This document shows, one piece after another, positions 11,627-21,400 of a stretch of 64,000 nt of DNA. Position 1 is the first letter of the stretch. Every line of letters starts with the position of its first letter. The notes beneath the pieces are model-generated. The model saw only the letters and a program-made list of their open reading frames with translations, had not been told where the DNA came from and searched no databases. Made by a program: the position numbers and the translations under genes. This DNA is from Pectinophora gossypiella (taxonomy: Eukaryota > Arthropoda > Insecta > Lepidoptera > Gelechiidae): NCBI RefSeq assembly GCF_024362695.1, contig NC_065404.1, positions 10,084,604-10,148,603 on the forward strand, given 5' to 3'.

Positions 11627-12584
11627 TTTGACTTGATAAACACTTTTACAAATCTAATAAACACTTTCACACTCCACAAAGTAGTTTGGGACGGATGATA
11701 ACTTGCTCAGTGCAAAGTAGTCTGAAATTTGTGTTTGAAATAAACAAAGCCGGTACCGCGAAATCAACTGTCAAAGTCGATTTGACAATTTGTTTGACGT
11801 TTAAATGTTCCCATAAACTACAAACGTGACCACAGCCAACAGAATTCTATCATGCTGCCAACAAAATAATACGAAAACAATGACGTCATACCTCCACTCT
11901 TCCTCGCTGGAGGAAACCTCCGTTAAGGTTGAGGTGCCAACTAAGAATACCGATTTCAAGGAGATTTTGAGAATCCCTTAAGGTGGCCTTGGCTGAGGAC
12001 CGAGTGAAGGCAGTTTTGAGTAAACATCTTAGAATACGGGTGTAATAATACAACTTATAATACACTAATAATTATACTACAATACACTTATCTGATCCAA
12101 AAAATAATTAAATTTTCAAAAAGCAAGAAGAAACACATCCGACGTACTCGAAGTTTCCCGCCCTTTCGTCAAATTCATTTATGTCAGTCAAATGGTTTAT
12201 TTTATTTTTTATTCTATTGACACTAAGCAAAGAAAACTTGAATATTCGGTAAAGCGATATTTAAATATATTGAAGGAACATCATTTGGAAAATAATTATT
12301 TCTGATAATAAATAATAAGAGACTATATTACAAACAATTAAGTATACGAACGAGATATGAGTCAGCTAGCAAATAAAATACAAGGATAAGAATACAGTCT
12401 CTCGTACTGGCCTTTTTTTTTTCTCTGGCCCGTACTGGCCTTTATATCCCTTTACATTTATATATAGCAGCCATTTAAGGACCAAGTATTAAAAAATATA
12501 TATCAGTTTTTGGTTTATGGTGAGTCACTTGATAGAAATCTTTTTGTCTATGGGATTCTTACCTGATATTCGCGAGTCCGGTTA

Positions 12585-12760
12585 ATGTACATCCACGTAA
12601 TGTACGACCTGATAATCCGTGTACATAACAATGTACACGGAATACGTGCGTCGTGTACAATCCATGGTCGGGAAATATTGGCTGCGAATTATCAGTCCGT
12701 ACACGGATTGCCCATCCGTGTAATGTACATCCAAATAATTGGAAGCCAAGATGGCGGCCA
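12585..12760. repeat. Palindromic repeat built on TGTACATCC and CCGTGTACA
   Basis: The block is bounded by AATGTACATCC near 12593 and again near 12725, with several CCGTGTACA and TGTACACGG motifs in both orientations between. A related block lies at 14650-14800. It is probably a small foldback element; no coding function is seen. Confidence 0.5.
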
Positions 12761-12944
12761 CCTATTCTGTCAGCCAATCAGGGGTCAGTATCATAGACAC
12801 AAAACTCCATTGCTATGCGTCGTTTTAATTAGTTAACCGTGTAGCTACATTAGGCAATTTTTTATTATCATAATGTTAGATAAGGACAAAATATAGGCCC
12901 AATAGTGCCCTCAGCTTTATTTGTTGAAACCGACCACATTACAT

Positions 12945-13377
12945 GGCTTTTTGGCGGGAACGGAAACGGTACGGCTGCTTTCTTCATTGAATAATCTAAA
13001 TAATTAATACGAAATGGTGTTTAATGGTCGCATTAAGTTAGTCGGAAAACATTGGCGATAGTTTTATTATATCTGAATATTTAATAAACGAAGTGTACCT
13101 ACCTATTTTCGCTTCGTTCCAACAAGCCGCTTCATTACTTATTAATTCGTTTCTTTAATCCGGACTTTTTTTTTGTTTCTTTAATTAGTTTATGCGGACT
13201 TTTGAGTTAATTCGTTTGGGGTTCGGAGTAGGAGTCTACTCCGAGGGTGGGGGCTTAGGTTTCATCATCATCACCTTTCATCATTACATTAATCATCAAG
13301 AAAAAAAATACGTAAGACATGGCTGTATGGGCATAGTTCCCTTTGCCTTACCCTTTGGGGAAAACCAAAACAAATAA
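12945..13377 (+). mobile_element. SINE-like retroposon, copy 1
   Basis: This is one of four copies of a family of about 400 bp in the window. It starts GGCTTTTTGGCGGGAACGG and ends GGGGAAAACCAAAACAAA. Shared landmarks are GGTTCGGAGTAGGAG and ATGGCTGTATGGGCATAG. The copies at 47841-48251 and 58021-58423 have A-rich tails and 12-13 bp target duplications, so the family moves by retroposition. The head is not an obvious tRNA, 7SL or 5S sequence. No clear target duplication is seen for this copy. Confidence 0.75.
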
Positions 13378-14649
13378 CAATAACTTCAACCCAAATTCTG
13401 TCGCATCTATAATAAAATACAATAATTAACTTAATTTTATTGAATAAAAAGCCCAAAACTGATAAATTCCTCACAAAGTAAACGGTTAAGAGATGGTGAG
13501 ACAATCTAAACTTGTAACATAAAGAGGAATTTATTTATATATCCACTACTATTACTTTGAGATTATTTTGTTGAATACGAAATAAGTTGAGAGCATTTAG
13601 GTATGTAATGAGTATTATTATAATATAATGTTACAAGATAAGTGACATCTTCAAAATTAGCTCATATAGGTACTAACCCTTTTTAGTAAATAGAAGAAAC
13701 TACTGAACCATGTTGGCTATTTAAAAAGCCAGTTACTTAACTTGATAACGACATTTCAAATATGTGATACAGATAATGTTATTCAAATTAACAATCTCTT
13801 TTCAGTTCTGACGATCAAGAAGAAATATCACACAGGATTCATCATCATGCAAATGTTGAGGTTATATTATAATCACATAACCAATCCTTACAAAATCCTT
13901 ATTAGTCTTGTAAAAATAATATAGAATATTTTCAGTTGCTTGTCTTCGCTGCACTGGCATATTGTAAAAATAGACAGCGAAATTGTGTTATTCCTGACTT
14001 TGGGTCATATGGACTGAGCAATTATGATTTTGGGTTCTTTCTGACAAAAAAAGTCTAGTATGAGGGAATGGTTTGTTAACCAATCCATTATCTACATAAC
14101 CAATCCTTGTTAATCTACCGGTCAATTTATACAAAAATGTAGAATATCTTCAATTGCCTGTCTTCTCGGGTATTTTCCTGGCTTACGGATTGGGCAACCA
14201 TATCTGACTTAAGATTTGTATCAAAAATTGTCTTATAACAAATGGTTCTAATTTAATTACCCCACAAAGGATTGTGCACGGGACTGAGTTTATGTATTAT
14301 TGTAAACGTGAACAGCTGGTAAGCATGGCTCCTGTCCACAAACTTTAAGTCCTGACAAACATTTTGATAAAACAACTTTCAAACCTCCAGACTTTTTTTT
14401 ATAAACTGTTTATTAGGATATACTAACATACTGTGATAAAAGTTAACGGCTCTTCGTTTGTTCGTACATTTATTTAAACGTATAAAAATAGAATAAAAAA
14501 CAAACGAGGTTACCAACAAGCCTGTTTGACACCGTTTCTCTCGCTATATCTTAATAGAGTACATTCCTACTGCGTGTAAACGTAGCACAACCACAAATAA
14601 TAGATTGATCAATTAACCAATAAGCGACGAGCGCGATCGACCAATAGGA
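13378..14649. other. Intergenic DNA with an imperfect tandem repeat
   Basis: No gene is supported. Two diverged copies of a unit of about 220 bp (roughly 13873-14090 and 14094-14250) share CATAACCAATCCTT, TAGAATAT and TTCAATTGCCTGTCTTC-like motifs in the same order. The remainder is AT-rich with no recognisable feature. Confidence 0.5.
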
Positions 14650-14800
14650 GGAAGTGTACACGGAATATTTGGATGGGCTTTATCACCTTGTGTCGCTTTT
14701 GTCCAAGGTGTTAATTCGCAGCCACGGAATGTACGCGATGATAATCCGTGTACATATGGTCACGGAATATTTGGATGTACATTACTCGGTTGGGCTTTAT
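14650..14800. repeat. Second copy of the TGTACATCC palindromic repeat
   Basis: It carries GTGTACACGGAATATTTGGA, GATAATCCGTGTACATA and GGATGTACATTA, matching the elements of the block at 12585-12760 in a different order. It lies about 130 bp upstream of the BBLN start codon. Confidence 0.5.
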
Positions 14801-14925
14801 CATGGTCGTGCATTACAGTTTCCCATATTCGCAAACAAATAATTGAACATCATAATTATATTACTTACATAGTAAATTATATTCTCTTTATTTACTTAAA
14901 AACCAAATAACTACAAATAATTGTT

Positions 14926-15441
14926 ATGGCAGGACAAGAGGACAATAAATGTCACGGGGAAGGCGATGTCTCTGATGATACCGTAGACCCAACTGATTCC
15001 GAACAAACTCAGACTACTGATGTAAATTTTACAGAAGGTGAGCGACAATACTAATAACATTTAGATTAATTTGTCATGAGGGGTCCCTAAGTGTTGGCTT
15101 CGGCCCTACATACGCCTTCTCAAAAGTCCGTGACTCCATAGGCCCGAGATATGAAAATATCAACATACAAATAATAATAAACATTTGTTGTCTTCTTCTG
15201 TCTTGTGGGTCGATGAGCGACCACACCAACCCTGGCTTGTGTAACAACTGCTACATATTTGTTTTGTATTACAGAATATGACTTCCTGGATTCTAAACTT
15301 GATGAGTTAAACTCTGCTCTAGATTTCTTAGAGAAAAAGAATGATGACATACATGAGAGGCTGAAAGAACTTCTGCAGTCCAGCAGGGATATAAGGCAAC
15401 AACTGCGTAGTGAAAATATGGAAGTTGATTTGAATAATTAA
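14926..15441 (+). CDS. BBLN: Bublin coiled-coil protein (UPF0184 family)
   Basis: Exons 14926-15037 and 15275-15441 join in frame to 92 residues, close to the 80-90 usual for the family. The first 37 residues are acidic and polar. The second exon is one continuous coiled coil (EYDFLDSKLDELNSALDFLE, KNDDIHERLKELLQSSR) that matches the conserved bublin core. In other animals bublin is linked to intermediate-filament organisation in the intestinal cortex; its role in insects is inferred from homology. The poly(A) signal AATAAA is at 15516-15521. The neighbour NDUFS6 is convergent, its stop 387 bp away, and its own poly(A) signal lies near 15721. Confidence 0.88.
15066..15176 (+). repeat. Dispersed repeat with ATA-rich tail in the BBLN intron
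   Basis: The stretch contains GTGTTGGCTTCGGCCC and CCATAGGCCCGAGATATGAA and ends in (AAT)n. The same sequence recurs in the same orientation at 60540-60660. It looks like the 3' end of a retroposon with a simple-repeat tail. Confidence 0.7.
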
Positions 15442-15827
15442 ATATTCTCATCTAAAGATTACATTAATCATTGCCGTTATGTTTTACACATTTTATTAGA
15501 ATAATTTGTTATATCAATAAAGAGTCGAAATGATTTATTTTCAAAATACCTATTTTATTGGGAATGTGAAATATTTTATTGAGTTTGATTAGATATCATC
15601 TGTGATGTTAACTATTATTATAAGTATATGGAAATGAATTTTGTTCATGAATAAAAATCAGTCATATACATACAATTATTGCTAAAATGAGAAGAATACA
15701 GTAATTATTATAAAAACAACTTTATTTAATTTTTAAATACCCATGTATAGCATAGGAATCAAAATAACATGATCTACATGATAAACATAAATTAACTGAT
15801 TGACTGTATCCAGTGTTTGTACTTTGT

Positions 15828-17445
15828 CTAATGGCAACCATCATCAATCTTTACAAAACGTAGACCACAGTAACCACAGGCATGGTCTCCAGGTTTATCC
15901 TGCAAAAAAAAACAACATAATATAAACTAATTAATGTAATGAGCAATTCTTCATATACACCAGGGACATGAAGGAAGATTTTGTAATGTGTCTACACTCA
16001 GCGGGATCCCCTGTCTGGGAGACATAAGAGTGATGCAGAGAATTAGATCTGGATTTGTTCTACTGAATTATGCTGAAAACAGAATTTGTTCCGTTAAAAA
16101 AACGGAAATACAAAGTTTTCTAACCGACTTCCAGCCAGCGGGATATTTACCAAAGTTAAGTCTGATGAAGTATAAATTGGTATTAACTTTTAGATCTGTA
16201 TTTATTCTGTTCAACAAAACAAAAAAAATACTTCTGACATCCTTACTTCAGCTACAATCAAGCTGCAATGAAACCTCCAGTCAGCAGACTTTTTCTAAGT
16301 TTTTTTAAGTGTAAAGCTGTGAGAGAAAAAGTCCGCTGACTGGAGGTTTCATTGCAGCTTGATTGTAGCTGAAGTAAGGATGTCAGAAGTATTTTTTTTG
16401 TTTTGTTGAACAGAATAAATACAGATCTAAAAGTTAATACCAATTTATACTTCATCAGACTTAACTTTGGTAAATATCCCACTGGCTGGAAGTCGGTTAG
16501 AAAACTTTGTATTTCCGTTTTTTTAACGGAACAAATTCTGTTTTCAGCATAATTCAGTAGAACAAATCCAGATCTAATTCTCTGCATCACTCTTATGTCT
16601 CCCAGACAGGGGATCCTGCTGAGTGTAGACACATGATTTTGTAAGTTATATATCCTGCCCTCGAGGCATGGCAACCGTGCATCCGAATTGCGGGGCTTTG
16701 ATCAATAGCCGTACAACATCTATCCACAAAGATAGCATTTGCTGCATTGGTTGAAATCCTCGATATAAATCTCGCCACGAGAGTGATTTAGCATGAGCGG
16801 CACTAAGAAAGCATAGGGTAATATAATAAGAGATACAAAAGTAAATACCAGGTTGATGTAGACTCTAGGGTGGCCTTCTGGACCATCGCCTCCATCACAC
16901 CACACCACTCGTTTGGTTGTTTCTTTGGGAGGAACTGCCGCAATTAAATTAACAGACCAATTAGGATTGACTTGTTTTGGTGCATTCATGAATCGAACAA
17001 GTCTATAGTCATTGGGTTCCCATTGCTGGAAAAAATACAGTTCATGTAAGTATAATATTCTCTTTGGTATAATAGGTATATAGTTTGAACAAAAGCAGGC
17101 GTGCACCGATTCAATTCAATTTTCGAATCTTATGATGATGAGATTCATTGCCATAATATTAAGACACTAGCTGACATTTGAAACAATTTGGTTATAATTA
17201 TGTAAGAGGGAATAGCATTTCCTTAACGTGCACTTAATCAATAAATGCAGTAGTTGCATAAACAGTAATCGTAATTATAATCATATGCGGATATATAAGT
17301 GAATGGAAATATAGAAAATTGCAATAAATACTTGGCCAGTATGTGTAACAACATCCGTGTCCGAAGCGCTTCGGGCAATGATAGGAGCCACGCTTCTAGA
17401 TCTTAAATAATTAAATAAAGGAGATACACGTTTAACTGTATTCAT
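15828..17445 (-). CDS. NDUFS6: NADH:ubiquinone oxidoreductase iron-sulfur protein 6, mitochondrial
   Basis: Minus-strand exons 17332-17445, 16849-17025 and 15828-15899 encode 120 residues, the usual length. The N-terminus (MNTVKRVSPLFNYLRSRSVA) is basic and free of acidic residues, as in a mitochondrial presequence. The core WEPNDYRLVRF ... PNWSVNLIA is followed by zinc-binding residues in CDGGDGPEGHP and CGYCGLRF. The protein is a peripheral matrix-arm subunit of complex I and is needed at a late assembly step. All junctions are GT-AG and in phase. Intron 2 (15900-16848) is almost filled by a long foldback element that would make a large hairpin in the pre-mRNA. The likely poly(A) signal is at 15721-15726 (TTTATT on plus). 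Confidence 0.93.
15986..16634. mobile_element. Foldback (long-TIR) DNA element with 9-bp target duplications
   Basis: Two arms, 15986-16296 and 16322-16634, are inverted copies over about 311 bp with only a few mismatches; the loop is 25 bp. The element is flanked by GATTTTGTA at 15977-15985 and at 16635-16643, a 9-bp target-site duplication. Long terminal inverted repeats with 9-bp duplications suit Mutator-like or Foldback elements. There is no coding capacity. It lies inside intron 2 of NDUFS6. Confidence 0.85.
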
Positions 17446-17713
17446 GATTCAGTTTTTTATTTATTTTATCGGTAGAAGAATGTAACAATTAGATTACGAA
17501 AGACGCTGTTTTAACTTTTTTTCGAGTTAAATCTAATGTCATTGTCAATTCCATGTTTGTTTTTAAAGGTCTAGGCTGGAATCGAGTCCTTTGGGCCAAA
17601 ATTCCAATGTCAAATGGAATAATGTTGCCAGCCTACCCACTTTTATCGTGTGGCCCATTCACAATCCAATCATGCATAAACGAAACAGCTACATGAAAGT
17701 AGAATGAGAGACT

Positions 17714-18047
17714 TTCCAGGTTACGTTCCCCAAAAACAATATAGATGGCGCTGTTCAGTATTGCCTTCATTTAACCTTCTAATTTCATGGATAACAGACA
17801 TAATATGCTACTTTTATCTTTGCTATTGGGTATAAATAATGAGCGTTATTATTATGATAAAAATAAAGAAAAGCATTATAGGTAGCAACATAATACGTAT
17901 CTGACCCAAATATCAAGCAGCAATTATTTTATTTTCTAAGATTGCAATAAATACGATTGTCTACTATTATTGGCCAGAGTTTATATGACTTACTTTCAAA
18001 TCTGTACAGCGCCATCTTTTTTTTTTTTCGGGGAACGTAGCCTGGAA
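17714..18047. mobile_element. MITE with TTCCAGG ends, upstream of NDUFS6
   Basis: The left end TTCCAGGTTACGTTCCCC and the right end GGGGAACGTAGCCTGGAA are near-inverted copies, followed inward by GATGGCGCTG and CAGCGCCATC. The interior is AT-rich. A related stretch at about 57310-57505 shares TCTAATTTCATGGAT, GGTATAAAT and CCTGGAAAGT. No ORF is present. Confidence 0.7.
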
Positions 18048-18425
18048 GGTCCTTCGTTGACCAACATTTGGCTTATTACAATAAAGGGAATAAGTTGGGA
18101 GCGCGAGATTTACGAACATCATATTTCGGTTACTGTTTATACTTTCCCGAGTGCACATGGAGGACGAAGAGATCGGCGGACATATGGCCCTCCATGTACT
18201 TAAAGAGAAGATAAATAGTTCATGGTTTGAGGAGAGGCCATTGTAGCGCGAAAATATTATTTAAAAATGAAAACATACTAGAAAAACACTGCAGAAAAAC
18301 AAACGTGTGTTTAAAATGGTTTATTACGTTTTTAATACAATACACATAGATAAGCAACTCGTTATTATGTCATAAGTATTATTTGGTGAAGTTATGTATG
18401 ACGTAAATAACTGAAGGCTACATAA

Positions 18426-21400
18426 TTAAGCAAATACTTTGAGATCACTCGTGAATTCCGTGTCGTTATCTGTAGTTTTCCCGGATAAAGAATCCGTCAT
18501 ACCATAGAGCTCGTCTAAGTTACCATCAGTATTCCTGAAAAAAATAAAAATAAAATAGATATAACAATTATTATAAAGCATTTTTATTTATAGTAACATT
18601 TCGTTATTCGTCTTTCACATTTATTCCGTCTTGTAGCAAGGAGCCCGCATATTGCGTGTGACGCGGTTTATGCACGAACGCTATGTTTATATACTAAGGG
18701 ATAAATAAACCAATTATATTGGTCCAAACTTTGTATTGTGTGTGGGCGCTATGCGGGCTTCATGTTACGGTTATTATTGTTTTCATAGCTTAACCCAGTG
18801 CGGTTAACCAATAGAGGCGCAACGGCGCAATACTCCAATGACTTACCTGCTGTTAGTGCGGTTGACATCGACATCACCACAGAAACTATCCGAATCATCG
18901 TTGAGCGACGACTGCGAATCTGGAATCATCACAAACAAATTGCAAATCTTTACCATAATGGATGACAATTTTGGACGAGTACTAATATTGCTTCAGAACT
19001 AATGTTTATTATTCTTAATAAAATGTATGTCTAAAAGATTATATTGTGAATTTGATATAAATATATAAGAATATTTCAAGAGATTATCTAAAGTTTATTT
19101 TTTCGATAATTAGGATAATTTTGTATATGAAACAATAATGTATACGTGGAAATGTTCGTAATAAGATTTCGAAGGCGACCATTTTTTTTGTTAAAAATAC
19201 ACAAACTATGAAATATTAAAAGTTTAATAAATTTTATCAACATAAAGCTTAGAAATATTTGCTCTCATGATTCCATGAGGCGAAAACGATTATTGCAGTG
19301 TTGCCAGAACTTTTGTCACATTTTGGGTTAATTTTACAACTAGGACTCCAAACCCTTTTTGTTGGTTTTCAACTAGTTAACTGTAATTTATTTACCTAGA
19401 ATCCAATGATGAAATAAGGCGCAAATATTTACAGTACAAAATTTTCATTTGAATACGTCATTATAAAAATATATTCTTTTCCAGTTCGAACTGGTTACTT
19501 TGAAGATATATTTCCCGGCAACACTGTTTGGTGTGTTTGGTTTTTTTGGTATTTATTTTTACCGGCTTCATAAAAGGAGTAGGTTCTCAATTATTATATT
19601 ATATAAAGCTACAAACCCACTGACTGACTGACTGACTCACTGACTCACTGACAGGGTTGTTCTCCCGGAAGGAGCGTCGGGGGGTAAAAATAATGTATGA
19701 GAAAAGTGATCGGGACCTCCCGGTGAGTATGGGAAAACTTCCAGATCTTGGAAAACTGCTCCGCATCAGGGAGACACCCTACGGCCTGGCAAAACTATCG
19801 CACCTGGATCGATTCTTTTTTCGCAAAACCTATTTAAATCTTGGTCAAATTTTATCGTGGGTGAAAAAAAATCAAAATGGCGGAAAAACAAGATGGCCGC
19901 CATACAAAAGTTTGTTTTTCCAGAAAATGTTTCGTTGGTAAAAACTGTGTATGGGGTTGTAATCGGAACGTCTTGGTGAGTTTGGAAATACTTCTCCATC
20001 TTCAGAAACTGCTCCGCATCAGGGAGACACCCTACGGCCTGGCAAACCTATCGCACCTGGAACTTTTTTGTTTTCACGAAATCTATTTAAATCTTGGTCA
20101 AATTCAATCTCCGGTGAAAAAAAACTAAAATGGCGGTAAAACAAGATGGCCGCCATACAAAATTTTCGTTTTTCCCGAAAATGCCTCGGGGGTAAAAATG
20201 ATGTATGAAGAATGTGATCGAAACATCATGTTGAGTATGGAAATACTTTTCGATCTTCATAAGCTGCTCCGCATCAGGGAGACACCCTACAGCCTGGCGA
20301 AACTATCGCACATGGAACTTTTTTATTTTCACGAAGCCTATTAAAGTCTTGGTCAAATTTTATCGCCAGTGAAAAAAAAAACAAAATGGCCGAAAAACAA
20401 GATGGCCGCCATACAAATTATTGTTTTTCCAGAAAATGTCTCTGGGGTAAAAATTGTGTATGGGGGTGTGATCTGGACCTCCCAGAGAGTGTGGGAAAAC
20501 TTCTAAATTTTGGAAAACTGCTCCGCATCAGGGAGACACCCTACGGCCTGGCAAAACTATCGCACCTGGAACAATACTTTTTTCACAAAACCTATTTAAA
20601 TCTTGGTCAAATTCTATCGTGAGTGAAAAAAAATCAAAATGGCGGAAAAACAAGATGGCCGCTATACAAAAAAATGTTTTTCTAGAAAATGTCTCGGGGA
20701 AAATAACTGTGTATAGGGTTGTAATCGGAACGTCTTGTGGAGTATGGAAATACTTCTCGATCTTTAAAAGCTGCTTCGCATCAGGGCGGCACCCTACGGC
20801 CTGGCGAAGCTATCGCATCTGAACCTTTTTTGTTTTCACAAAAACTATTTAAATCTTCGTCAAATTTTATCGCCGGTGAAAAAAAAAACAAAATGGCGGA
20901 AAAACAAGATGGCCGCCATACATAATTTTGTTTTTCTAGAAAATTCCTCAAGGTCAAAAAATATGTATAGGGGTGTGATCGGAACGTCATCTCGGAAAAC
21001 TGCTCCGCATCAGGGAGACACCCTACGGCCTGGCAAAACTATCGCATCAAGAACTTTTTTGTTTTCACGAAACCTATTTAAATCTTGGTCAAATTTTATC
21101 CCCGGTGAAAAAAAAAACAAAATGGCCGAAAAACAAGATAACCGCCATACAAATTTTTGTTTTTCCAGAAAATGTCTCAGAGGTAAAATTGATGATCGGA
21201 ACGTCATCTTGGAAAACTGCTCCGCATCAGGGAGACACCCTACGGCCTGGCAAAACTATAGCACCTAGAACTTTTTAGATTTCACGAGACCTATTCAAGT
21301 CTTGGTCAAATTCTATCGCGGTAAAAAAATGGCGGGAAAACAAGACACGCGAGCAGCTTGCTGCGAGCGAACCACGCGACATCTAGTTTTATATAAAGCT

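Larger units (their letters stand above)
7848..12042. mobile_element. PIF/Harbinger DNA transposon, apparently complete, TAA target duplication
   Basis: The two ends are inverted copies starting CACCCGTATTCT, imperfect over about 27 bp. The 3-bp duplication TAA lies at 7845-7847 and 12043-12045, as expected for Harbinger, which targets TWA. The 4195-bp element carries two genes: a DDE transposase on the plus strand and a Myb/SANT-like DNA-binding protein on the minus strand, the known two-protein set of this superfamily. It sits in the 5' leader of the retrotransposon, so it arrived later. Both genes have intact frames and good splice sites. An older dispersed repeat (9836-10019) lies in an intron of the second gene. 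Confidence 0.93.
2276..12167 (-). mobile_element. I-clade non-LTR retrotransposon, split by a Harbinger insertion
   Basis: The element reads on the minus strand. Its 5' end is near 12167 and it ends in a run of about 20 A (seen as T at 2273-2293). The same 13 bp, GTCAAATTCATTT, lies at 2263-2275 and 12168-12180, which is a target-site duplication and fixes both ends. Without the Harbinger transposon inside (7848-12042 plus one 3-bp duplication) the element is about 5.7 kb. It has a leader of about 180 bp, ORF1 (gag-like) and ORF2 (endonuclease, reverse transcriptase, RNase H). A two-ORF layout with a C-terminal RNase H points to the I group rather than Jockey or R1; the clade is my inference. 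Both ORFs are open from end to end, so the copy is young. Confidence 0.9.

Noticed and set aside
13192..13377. ORF of about 60 codons (MRTFELIRLGFGVG...) shared with 47741-48073 and 58198-58518
   Set aside because: It lies inside the SINE-like repeat, is frameshifted in one copy, and follows from copy similarity rather than coding selection.
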